Both the position numbers and the translations under genes were made by a program. A DNA stretch of 12,359 bases. Source: DASYQV01 sp036005125 (GTDB taxonomy: Bacteria; Acidobacteriota; Vicinamibacteria; Vicinamibacterales; UBA2999). This document shows, piece after piece, positions 6,599-12,359 of the stretch (position 1 is its first letter; the number at the start of each line of letters is the position of its first letter). The stretch covers positions 1-12,359 of the forward strand of contig DASYQV010000078.1 in the NCBI GenBank assembly GCA_036005125.1. The letters run 5' to 3'. A model generated the notes under the pieces. The model was not told the DNA's origin, did not search any database, and saw nothing but the letters and a program-made list of their open reading frames with translations.

Positions 6599-7051
6599 GC
6601 CCAGCGCCCCTTGCAATTCCCGCTGCAGGGGTGGCGCAGACCGCCGTTGAACCGTAATTGGCCAGAAATGGTGCGTTTTGGCGAATCGGAATCGGACGCG
6701 CGGTCCGAGGTGGGAAGCGATCGACCGATTAGTTCCAACGCGTTACCCTCGGCGCCGCCGCGCGTCCTCCCGGCTTCCAGGTTCGCGCCGGATGCAAGAC
6801 GCTCCGTTCTCGTTGTCGCGAGGCGGGTGACGCGCGTGACGATCGGCAGCCGTCGCGGTCGGATCATTTCAGGGGGAATGCTCGTTGGTCCACGCGACCG
6901 ATCGAGAGGATCGTGGCAGGAGACTGCACGATCGCGTGCGCGCGTTCGACGGATGATCGTTGGTGCGTCAACGACGTCTGTGAGATGGGTCGTTCCCGGT
7001 TTCATGTTCTCGCTTCTCGATTCGTGTTCGCCTTCCGGGTTCGGTTCGTTC

Positions 7052-7080
7052 GTACGTAAGCCGCACCTTCACATGCGGTC
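7052..7080. repeat. Decayed copy of the palindromic repeat
   Basis: GTACGTAAGCCG (7052-7063) differs by one base from the GTACGTAGGCCG lead seen at 1838 and 5284. It is followed by CCGCA (7061-7065) and its complement TGCGG (7074-7078), where the intact elements carry a GCCGCATCT/AGATGCGGC-type hairpin. It is best read as a mutated member of the same family. Confidence 0.55.
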
Positions 7081-7235
7081 CAGTGAGGTCATCGTGGTCC
7101 GCATCTCGGTTCTCAGTTCCGGGCTCAGTTCTCCGCTCTGGGTTCGGTTCGCCCACTGGGAAACGGCAGAGCGGCGCGCCATAACGGGCTCACGAGTGCG
7201 CAGAGTGCGCAGAGAATGATCAACGGGAGACCGCG

Positions 7236-7330
7236 GAGACGGATTAAACGCAGAGGTCGCCGAGATCGCCGAGAACGTCTAAAGGAAGAACCTCAGCGAT
7301 CTCGGCGGCCTCCGCGTTTAAATTCGTCTC
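7236..7330. repeat. Imperfect inverted repeat of the GCAGAGGTCGCCGAGA type
   Basis: Arms 7244-7269 and 7296-7321 are inverted copies over 26 bases with two mismatches, and the match extends outwards (GAGACGGA at 7236 against the complement of 7323-7330) with one gap. A hairpin with a 26-nt loop is possible. Within and beside it TCTCGGCGGCCTC occurs directly repeated at 7300-7312 and 7327-7339. The sequence is non-coding. Confidence 0.75.
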
Positions 7331-7365
7331 GGCGGCCTCTCGTCGCGCGTCGGGGAACTCTGCGT

Positions 7366-7421
7366 TTCGATCGAGCTCAGCGCGCTCTCCACGGTCTGCG
7401 TTCGATCGAGCTCAGCGCGCT
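7366..7421. repeat. 21-bp direct repeat upstream of the propeller gene
   Basis: A 21-bp sequence, TTCGATCGAGCTCAGCGCGC followed by T, occurs exactly at 7366-7386 and 7401-7421, a 35-bp period, each preceded by TCTGCG. The repeats contain CGATCG and GAGCTC palindromes and end 33 bp before the start codon at 7455, so they could be operator sites or simply a duplicated spacer. Confidence 0.8.
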
Positions 7422-7454
7422 TCTCCCGGCACCCGCTATGCTTCGCAGGAGTGC

Positions 7455-8726
7455 ATGGATGACCAGTCCCGCTTCCCGAACGGTCTCGTTGGCGTCGCTT
7501 TGATCCTTACGATTTCTCTGACACTCCCGGGCGCCGCGCAGAAACTCCAGCCGGACGGTGCTCCACAGCGCCCGGAAGATGGCGGGCCACCGCCTATCAT
7601 GTGGCCCACACCGCCGCTCGCCGACGGTCCGTTCAAGATCGAGTCGGCGGAAGAGCGGCATCTCCGCGTCGTCGTGTTGACGAGGGGACTCGAGCAGCCA
7701 TGGTCGATTGCCTTCCTGCCGGACGACACGATGTTGATCACCGAGCGCCCGGGACGCCTTCGCGTTGTTCGTCACGGCGTGCTGGACCCGGCGCCGGTTG
7801 ATGGCGTGCCGCAGGTGTGGGCGGAAGGTCTCCAAGGCTTGATGGACGTCGCGCTCCATCCACGTTTCGAGGAGAACCACTGGATCTACCTCACGTATCA
7901 CAAGCCCGTCGGACCGAAAGCAGGCGCCGTCACGCTGGCGCGCGGCATATGGGACGGACACGCATTGATCGACGTCTGCGACATCTTCGAGTCGGGGTCG
8001 CCCGGCACCGAAGCCGCGCGCATCGCGTTCGGACGCGACGGCATGCTGTACATGACCATCAGCGCCCCCGGCGGCGCAGCCGACGGCGCGCGGTCCCAGA
8101 ATCCGAACGACTATGCGGGCAAAGTAGTGCGGCTGCGCGACGATGGCAGCATTCCGCCGGACAATCCCTTCGTGGGACGGCCGGAGTACAAGCCGGGCAT
8201 CTACACGCTCGGGCACCGCAACGGTCACTCTCTCGTCGTCAACCCCGTCACGGGCGACCTCTGGGCGACCGAGCAGGGGCTGAACGGTGGGGACGAGATC
8301 AACGTCCTCAAAGCAGGCAGGAATTACGGCTGGCCGCTCGTCAGCTACGGCCGGAAGTACGACGGCCCGCCGGTGTCGGAGCGTCCATGGCGCGAGGGCA
8401 CCGAACCTCCGACGGTGTTCTGGGTGCCTTCGATCGGCGTAACGGGAATGACGTTTTATACCGGCGATCGTTTCCCCGCCTGGAAAGGAAACGTGTTCGT
8501 TGGCGGTCTCCGCGAAGGCGAGGTGCCACACACCGGACAACTGCAGCGGATCGAGTTCAACGACAAGTGGGAAGAGCTCCGGCGCGAGCCGATGCTTCGC
8601 GAGCTGAAACAGCGCATCCGCGACGTGCGCCAGGGACCGGACGGCCTGCTCTACATGCTCACGGCCGAGAATCAAGGCGCCCTGCTCCGGATAGAGCCGG
8701 ACGGCCAGGAACTCACGCGGCGTTGA
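7455..8726 (+). CDS. Exported PQQ sugar dehydrogenase-like propeller protein
   Basis: 423 residues with an N-terminal hydrophobic signal (about 10-28, cleavage near GAAQ) and a proline-rich linker, then a six-bladed propeller of the soluble glucose/aldose dehydrogenase family (periplasmic PQQ enzymes oxidising aldoses). Landmarks: LEQPWSIAFLPD (79-90), MLITERPGRL (93-102), GLQGLMDVALHP (125-136), RIAFGRDGMLYMTI (189-202), NDYAGKVVRL (218-227), YTLGHRN (250-256), TEQGLNGGDEINVL (272-285), NYGWP (290-294) and RIRDV (387-391). HRN and the paired arginines 387/389 correspond to PQQ-contacting residues. The usual catalytic His, four residues before the Arg of the RIAFG strand, is Thr185, and the usual Gly-Asp after it is Ser-Ala, so sugar oxidation is doubtful. 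AGGAG lies 3 nt before ATG 7455. The gene converges on the NHL/cyclase/PrpD cluster. Confidence 0.88.
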   Translation: MDDQSRFPNGLVGVALILTISLTLPGAAQKLQPDGAPQRPEDGGPPPIMWPTPPLADGPFKIESAEERHLRVVVLTRGLEQPWSIAFLPDDTMLITERPGRLRVVRHGVLDPAPVDGVPQVWAEGLQGLMDVALHPRFEENHWIYLTYHKPVGPKAGAVTLARGIWDGHALIDVCDIFESGSPGTEAARIAFGRDGMLYMTISAPGGAADGARSQNPNDYAGKVVRLRDDGSIPPDNPFVGRPEYKPGIYTLGHRNGHSLVVNPVTGDLWATEQGLNGGDEINVLKAGRNYGWPLVSYGRKYDGPPVSERPWREGTEPPTVFWVPSIGVTGMTFYTGDRFPAWKGNVFVGGLREGEVPHTGQLQRIEFNDKWEELRREPMLRELKQRIRDVRQGPDGLLYMLTAENQGALLRIEPDGQELTRR

Positions 8727-8742
8727 CGAAGCCTCGCGAACC

Positions 8743-8787
8743 AGGGCTGTCTCTGACGTCGGGCAGGCTGAGGCCTGAGACAGCCCT
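8743..8787. terminator. Hairpin between convergent genes, possible bidirectional terminator
   Basis: AGGGCTGTCTC (8743-8753) and GAGACAGCCCT (8777-8787) form a perfect 11-bp stem with a 23-nt loop, 16 nt past the stop of the propeller gene and 26 nt past the stop of the NHL gene on the other strand. No clear T-run follows on either strand, so intrinsic termination is likely but not certain. The following bases (to about 8813) repeat CCTGATTCC/CCTGATCCC-like units. Confidence 0.6.
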
Positions 8788-8813
8788 GATTCCTGGTGCC
8801 TGATCCCTGATGC

Positions 8814-10013
8814 CTACTCCTTCACGAACTTCTGGTGCCGCCGACCTCCGACTGTCTCCGCGACGTACAGGCTCCCCTTCGAGTCGACGACTACCGTGTG
8901 CGGGAACGTGAACTCGCCGGCCATGTGTCCGGCCCGGCCGATGCCGCCGAGAAGAGTGCCGCTCTCACGTTCGAGCACCCACACGCGGTCGCTTCCAAGA
9001 TCCACCACGTAAAGAAATCTCTGGGCGGCGTCGGACGATAACACCAGATCGTCGGCGCGGTTCGTCGACTTCATCTGATCCGGAGGATCGATTGGAATCG
9101 TCCGCTTCAGGACGCCTGTCCTGTCGAAGACGTGAATCCGATGCTGCCCGCGATCGCACGCGTACACGAGGTTGTCTTTTCCGAGCACCACGCAGTGCGG
9201 ATGTCCCCCGCCCGTCTGGACGAACTGGCCCGGACCGCTGCCCGGCGCACCCCACATGCGCAGGAACTTGCCCGTCGCGTCGAACACCACCACGCGGTGA
9301 TTCCCGTAGCCGTCTGCGATGTAGACGGACCCGCGTTGACCAGTCACCGGATCCGGTGTGGGATCAACGGCGATATCGGCCGGGTTGTTCAGGAGGATCT
9401 CACTCTTGTTGTAGCCGGGTTCGCCGCACGTCGGATACGCCGCCTTCGGTCGTGCCGACGGGCCGTCGCACTCGCCCTTCTTTCCGATCTGCAACAGCAT
9501 CTTCTTGCCATCGTGCGTCCACTTCTGCACGATGCCGTCACCATTGCCGGCGATCCAGATGTTGTCCTGGTAGTCGGCAAAGCAGCCGTGCACGCTGTTC
9601 GGCAGGACGGCGGCCGCTCCCTCCGGCGTCAGCGTCGGGTCGCCCCAGCTGCTGACCATGTTTCCCTGCGTGTCGAACATGATGACCGGAGGCGCCGGAA
9701 TCGATTGCGTCCCCTCCTGCGTCAGCAGACCTGCACGCCCGAACCCCCGGTTCACCGTGATGATGTGATCGTGCGAATCGATGCAGCTTCCTCCCACCTC
9801 ACCAGTGACCCATTGATGCGCGAGCCCGTCCGCGTCCTTGACGCTCGGCAGCGGCTTCGGCCAGAAGGGATCGACGCGGAATTTCGGCATCTGCTTCCGG
9901 CCCTCCGCCTTCGGCTCGGTCGGCAGGAGAGCCAGCGCGCCAGCGAGACACATCAGGAGCACGACCACGTGCAGTCGCCTGAATTTCATGGCGCCGGTTC
10001 TGTGGACGATCAT
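8814..10013 (-). CDS. Exported NHL-repeat six-bladed propeller protein
   Basis: 399 residues. A signal segment follows a basic stretch (KFRRLH, 10-15; hydrophobic VVVLLMCLAGALALL, 16-30). The mature protein carries NHL-type blades, clearest at VYIADGYGNHRVVVFDATGK (230-249) followed by GAPGSGPGQF, at LVYACDRGQHRIHVFDRTG (282-300), and at the end FPHTVVVDSKGSLYVAET (370-387). Relatives are often annotated as peptidyl-alpha-hydroxyglycine alpha-amidating lyase-like, but no activity is assigned here. Cysteines 77, 144, 182, 196, 274 and 286 may form disulfides. The frame opens 36 codons further upstream, but AGGAGG directly before ATG 10013 decides the start; a later ATG at 9989 has no such site. 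It is the last gene of the PrpD/cyclase/NHL cluster, 26 nt after the cyclase. Confidence 0.87.
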   Translation of the reverse strand: MIVHRTGAMKFRRLHVVVLLMCLAGALALLPTEPKAEGRKQMPKFRVDPFWPKPLPSVKDADGLAHQWVTGEVGGSCIDSHDHIITVNRGFGRAGLLTQEGTQSIPAPPVIMFDTQGNMVSSWGDPTLTPEGAAAVLPNSVHGCFADYQDNIWIAGNGDGIVQKWTHDGKKMLLQIGKKGECDGPSARPKAAYPTCGEPGYNKSEILLNNPADIAVDPTPDPVTGQRGSVYIADGYGNHRVVVFDATGKFLRMWGAPGSGPGQFVQTGGGHPHCVVLGKDNLVYACDRGQHRIHVFDRTGVLKRTIPIDPPDQMKSTNRADDLVLSSDAAQRFLYVVDLGSDRVWVLERESGTLLGGIGRAGHMAGEFTFPHTVVVDSKGSLYVAETVGGRRHQKFVKE

Positions 10014-10017
10014 CGGT

Positions 10018-10023
10018 CCTCCT
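10018..10023 (-). promoter_or_regulatory. Shine-Dalgarno AGGAGG fixing the NHL gene start
   Basis: AGGAGG is read on the minus strand, with ACCG between it and the ATG at 10011-10013. It is the strongest ribosome-binding site seen in the window and rules out the longer open frame beginning at 10121. Confidence 0.85.
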
Positions 10024-10039
10024 TTCGGGGCCCTCAGGG

Positions 10040-11050
10040 TTAGAACACCGCAATAGGGTTGATCGGTGACCCGGTGCCTCTGGTGATCGGCAGCGGGGCC
10101 GCCGTGAGCAGGAACTCCCATCGCTTCCGGCTGGCAGCAGCCTCGGCGAGCGCGTCGAGGTCGCAGTTGTCGAACACGTTCATGCCGAGCGCCACGAGGA
10201 CGAAGTTGTGGACGGGCAGATAGTCGTCCGGGCCGGGAATCTGGCTCGTCGACGGAAACGGTGTGACGCTCAACGCCGACTCGCTGCCAATCACGGCAAC
10301 ATCACGCTGTCGAAGCCATGGAATCACGGACGCGTCGAGCCCGGCCGCCATCTTGCTCACTTCCCACGGACCGAGCCTGGCTCGACGGGTCCAGCGTCCC
10401 GTCCGGATGAACAGGGCATCGCCCGCCGACACCTTCACCCGCGCCTGCTTCTCCCAGGCCTCCAGATCTTCCACGAAAATGGGCGTTCCCGGCTCGAGGT
10501 ACGGCACGCCCTTGAGCCGCGGGATGTCCATGAGAATACCGCGCGTGAACACGCCGTCCTTGACGTTGTAGATCGACCCCTTCCGGGCGCCGCCGTCCAT
10601 CGTGACGTGCTCGTCGCGTGAGAACCCGTTATACAGCTTCCCGTCGAAGAAGTGGTGCCCGAGCGCGTCGAGGTGCGTATGGGCGTAGCCGTGAAACGAC
10701 ACGGCAATTCGATCGGACGACGCCGGTCCGCGGACGGAAAGCATCACGTTCTCGTAGGGCTGCGGGTTGTCGACGGCCTTCTCCGTGTTCGCGGGCCGCG
10801 CGAGCGAGATCGTCACGCCATCCCTGACCAGGTCGGCCGCCTGCTTGCGCTTGTCAGGCGTAATCAGATTGAGCGTGCCCTTCTCGTCGTCTTTTCCCCA
10901 GCGGCCCCAATTCGAGAGCTCGACCTTCCACCGATCCATGTCGGCCTGCCCGACCGTGTGGCTCGATTCGCCGCTCTGCGACGATGGCGCCGACGTGGCG
11001 ATCGCCGCGATGATCGCCACCATGAGGATCGTGGTCGCGATTGTTTTCAT
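10040..11050 (-). CDS. Exported cyclase-family (kynurenine formamidase-like) hydrolase
   Basis: 336 residues. The N-terminus (MKTIATTILMVAIIAAIATSA) is a signal peptide. The mature protein has family marks: NWGRWGKDDEKGTLNLIT (47-64), HGYAHTHLDALGHH (120-133), GDALFIRTG (210-218), GSESAL (255-260) and the terminal GTGSPINPIAVF. Metal binding is expected from H120, H124, H126, D128 and H132. Family members hydrolyse cyclic amides, formamides or lactones (KynB uses HxGTHxD); the motif here belongs to a divergent branch, so the substrate is unknown. ATG 11050 has AAAGGAG (11058-11064) 7 nt upstream. The gene lies 23 nt after PrpD and 26 nt before the NHL gene. Export, if real, separates it from the expected cytoplasmic PrpD protein. 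Confidence 0.9.
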   Translation of the reverse strand: MKTIATTILMVAIIAAIATSAPSSQSGESSHTVGQADMDRWKVELSNWGRWGKDDEKGTLNLITPDKRKQAADLVRDGVTISLARPANTEKAVDNPQPYENVMLSVRGPASSDRIAVSFHGYAHTHLDALGHHFFDGKLYNGFSRDEHVTMDGGARKGSIYNVKDGVFTRGILMDIPRLKGVPYLEPGTPIFVEDLEAWEKQARVKVSAGDALFIRTGRWTRRARLGPWEVSKMAAGLDASVIPWLRQRDVAVIGSESALSVTPFPSTSQIPGPDDYLPVHNFVLVALGMNVFDNCDLDALAEAAASRKRWEFLLTAAPLPITRGTGSPINPIAVF

Positions 11051-11073
11051 GTGCGCTCTCCTTTGTGACCGGG

Positions 11074-12359
11074 TCAGAGCGTGAGCAACGGCCGAAGCTC
11101 GCTGACGTTTTTCACGTCCTCCAACGCGTGTACGCGCTCGATGAGAGCGTCAGTCCGCCTGCCGCCAAGCACGGGCTCCATGAGGCGCTTCGCCTTGGCG
11201 TTGACGCCCTCGGTGTCCAATGGACTCTCCTTCGTGCCCGGCGGATGACGTGTGAAGTGGCTGACCGTTCGGCCGTCCCGAAGCGTCACCTCGACGAGAC
11301 CGCTGCGTGGCGCGGCCGGATCCATCAACGCGCGATCGGGCACCAGCCGCACGCGCTCTTTCACCGCGCGCACCTGCGGATCCGTCATTCGCTCGTGCGA
11401 GTGGCTGCTCGAGAACGAGACGGTGCCGTCGACGAGCGCCACCGCGATGATGTATTGACAGTTCACGTCCGGCATGGCGCGGTTGTCGACAACGCGCGCT
11501 CCGTCTTCCGGCAGTCTCACCACGATGCGTTCGACGTTGTCGACCGTGAGCGCATGCTCACGCCGCAGCCGGAGGAAGGCATCGAGCGGCGCCTGGATCG
11601 GGTAGCCCACTGAAAAAACCTTGATTGCCGTGTCGGCGACGAAGAACCGGCTCCCGAGGCCGGCCACCATTTCTTCCGGCTTGGGCTCGGTGGAAAATGC
11701 TTCGAGCAGATTGTGCTCGCCCTCGAGGACCTCGCGAACGCCCGTGAATCCGCTGGCGGCCATGATCGCCGCCGTGACGCCATTGCGCGCGCCCATCCCG
11801 CCGAGATCGAACGCCTTCTCGACGTGCTCGATGTCGCGCGCCCAGCTCCAGATGCCGGACACCTGCTGCGCGGCATACGAGAGGGCGTAGCGCATCCCGG
11901 TTTCGTCCAGGCGGCCAGAGAAGCCGCGGCCGCCGCGCTGCCAAATGTGGCGCTGACGCCCTCGGCGCTGCGGTGCGTGGCGCGCACGAGGTCCGGGCCG
12001 AGCGCCATGAGAAATCGGCAGCACACGTCGTAGCCGAGCGTCACGGCCCTGAGCAGCTCGGTGCCGGAGCGCCCTTCGCGCTCGGCCATCGCGAGCGCGG
12101 CGGGTACGACGGAGCAGCCGGGATGCGCCTTGGTCACCGGCTCGAAATCGTCCGTTTCGTCGGCGTGGCCGAACATGCCGTTGGCCAATGCGGCGTTGAT
12201 TGCCGACGTCCTGATGTCGGTCGTCAGAATCGAGGCTTCACGAACGCCGCCTTGTCCTCGTACGAACCGAATCGCCAGCTCACCGGGTTTGAGACGGGCT
12301 CCCGAGACCATCGCTGCGAACGTGTCGAGGATTCGATGCTTGCCGTCGCGCGCGACCTC
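11074..12359 (-). pseudogene. MmgE/PrpD family protein, partial and frameshifted
   Basis: The gene enters from the right edge (its start is outside) and ends with TGA at 11074. MmgE/PrpD proteins include 2-methylcitrate dehydratase and cis-aconitate decarboxylase, cytoplasmic enzymes acting on small carboxylic acids. The upstream part reads ILDTFAAMVSGARL (near 12330-12290), NGMFGHADETDDFEPVTKAHPG, then VVPAALAMAEREG, ending in FGSAAAAASLAA. The downstream part, in another frame, reads LDETGMRYALSYAAQQVSGIW, an aspartate/glycine-rich middle, and a conserved end (KRLMEPVLGG... VSELRPLLTL). Joined, about 428 codons are visible, so perhaps 20-50 N-terminal residues lie beyond the edge. The frame changes near 11905-11918. 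It may be a real pseudogene or an assembly error; the substrate is not predicted. Confidence 0.85.
11905..11918 (-). other. Apparent single-base deletion causing the PrpD frameshift
   Basis: On the minus strand CTGGCCGCCTGGACGAA is read L-A-A-W-T in the N-terminal frame and G-R-L-D-E in the C-terminal frame. One added base (for example CTG GCC GGC CTG GAC GAA) restores S-L-A-G-L-D-E-T-G, the sequence expected for the family. The site lies in a GC-rich CCAGGCGGCC context prone to sequencing error. Confidence 0.8.

Larger units (their letters stand above)
6599..7454. other. Long gene-poor stretch with degenerate repeats
   Basis: 856 bp without a gene I can support. Both strands carry open frames, but their products are arginine-rich, without motifs or credible starts. 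From about 7000 the DNA is dominated by decayed simple repeats: GGGTTCGGTTCG at 7037-7048 and 7140-7151 with GGTTCTCAGTTC-like text between, a nine-base tandem AGTGCGCAG at 7195-7212, and the repeats listed separately. The left part (6617-7000) shows nothing recognisable and may hold the promoter of the lipoprotein gene on the minus strand. The promoter of the propeller gene at 7455 must also lie in this stretch. Confidence 0.6.

Noticed and set aside
6014..7219. Plus-strand open frame of about 400 codons across the lipoprotein gene and spacer
   Set aside because: Extremely basic, no domain, and runs through repeats and opposite a lipoprotein with a good lipobox.
7377..8675. Long minus-strand open frame opposite the PQQ-like propeller gene
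   Set aside because: The plus strand encodes a clear family member over the whole stretch; the antisense frame is a high-GC shadow.
9132..10043. Plus-strand open frame opposite the NHL gene
   Set aside because: The minus strand carries recognisable NHL blades, signal peptide and AGGAGG; the plus frame has no family features.

Overview
The window is GC-rich bacterial DNA. The gene content (YceI and DUF456 proteins, a Yip1-like/PHP pair, Ig-like and PPC-like lipoproteins, a PQQ-type propeller dehydrogenase, and an MmgE/PrpD plus cyclase plus NHL-propeller cluster) and the spacers full of short palindromes such as GGCCGGGTCT-TC-AGACCCGGCC resemble soil Acidobacteriota, perhaps Vicinamibacteria. 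This placement is inferred from style and gene content; no marker gene is present. Two reading-frame breaks mean the sequence may be a draft or metagenomic assembly.

Layout. 1-260: AT-richer spacer with decayed CCAATCT/AATGACCAA motifs. 261-1777 (minus): a two-gene operon, a Yip1-like membrane protein followed with an ATGA overlap by a PHP-domain hydrolase anchored at both ends by membrane helices. 1778-2158: spacer with five small hairpins and a perfect 24-bp tandem duplication. 2159-3497 (plus): an uncharacterised exported protein and a DUF456 membrane protein, 13 nt apart. 3494-5080 (minus): a YceI-family periplasmic protein followed 12 nt later by a putative outer-membrane barrel; the barrel gene ends on the same CTAG that ends the DUF456 gene. 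5081-5359: spacer with a 12-bp inverted repeat that abuts the apparently truncated 3' end of the next gene. 5360-6598 (minus): two small lipoproteins, the first probably decaying. 6599-7454: an 856-bp gene-poor stretch rich in degenerate repeats. 7455-8726 (plus): an exported PQQ-sugar-dehydrogenase-like propeller that lacks the usual catalytic histidine. 8727-8813: a hairpin between convergent genes. 8814-12359 (minus): a cluster of MmgE/PrpD (frameshifted, running off the right edge), exported cyclase-family hydrolase and exported NHL propeller, with gaps of 23 and 26 nt.

Nearly every gene encodes an exported or membrane protein; only MmgE/PrpD is expected to be cytoplasmic by family. The most coherent functional unit is the right-hand cluster, which may handle a small organic acid or cyclic compound, with the convergent propeller protein as a possible associate. 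The YceI/barrel pair and the Yip1/PHP pair are two further envelope units with no assigned job. I see no RNA gene, CRISPR array or transposase. The best candidates for something new are the PQQ-propeller variant, the PrpD/cyclase/NHL cluster, and the palindromic repeats together with the inverted repeat found at a broken gene end.
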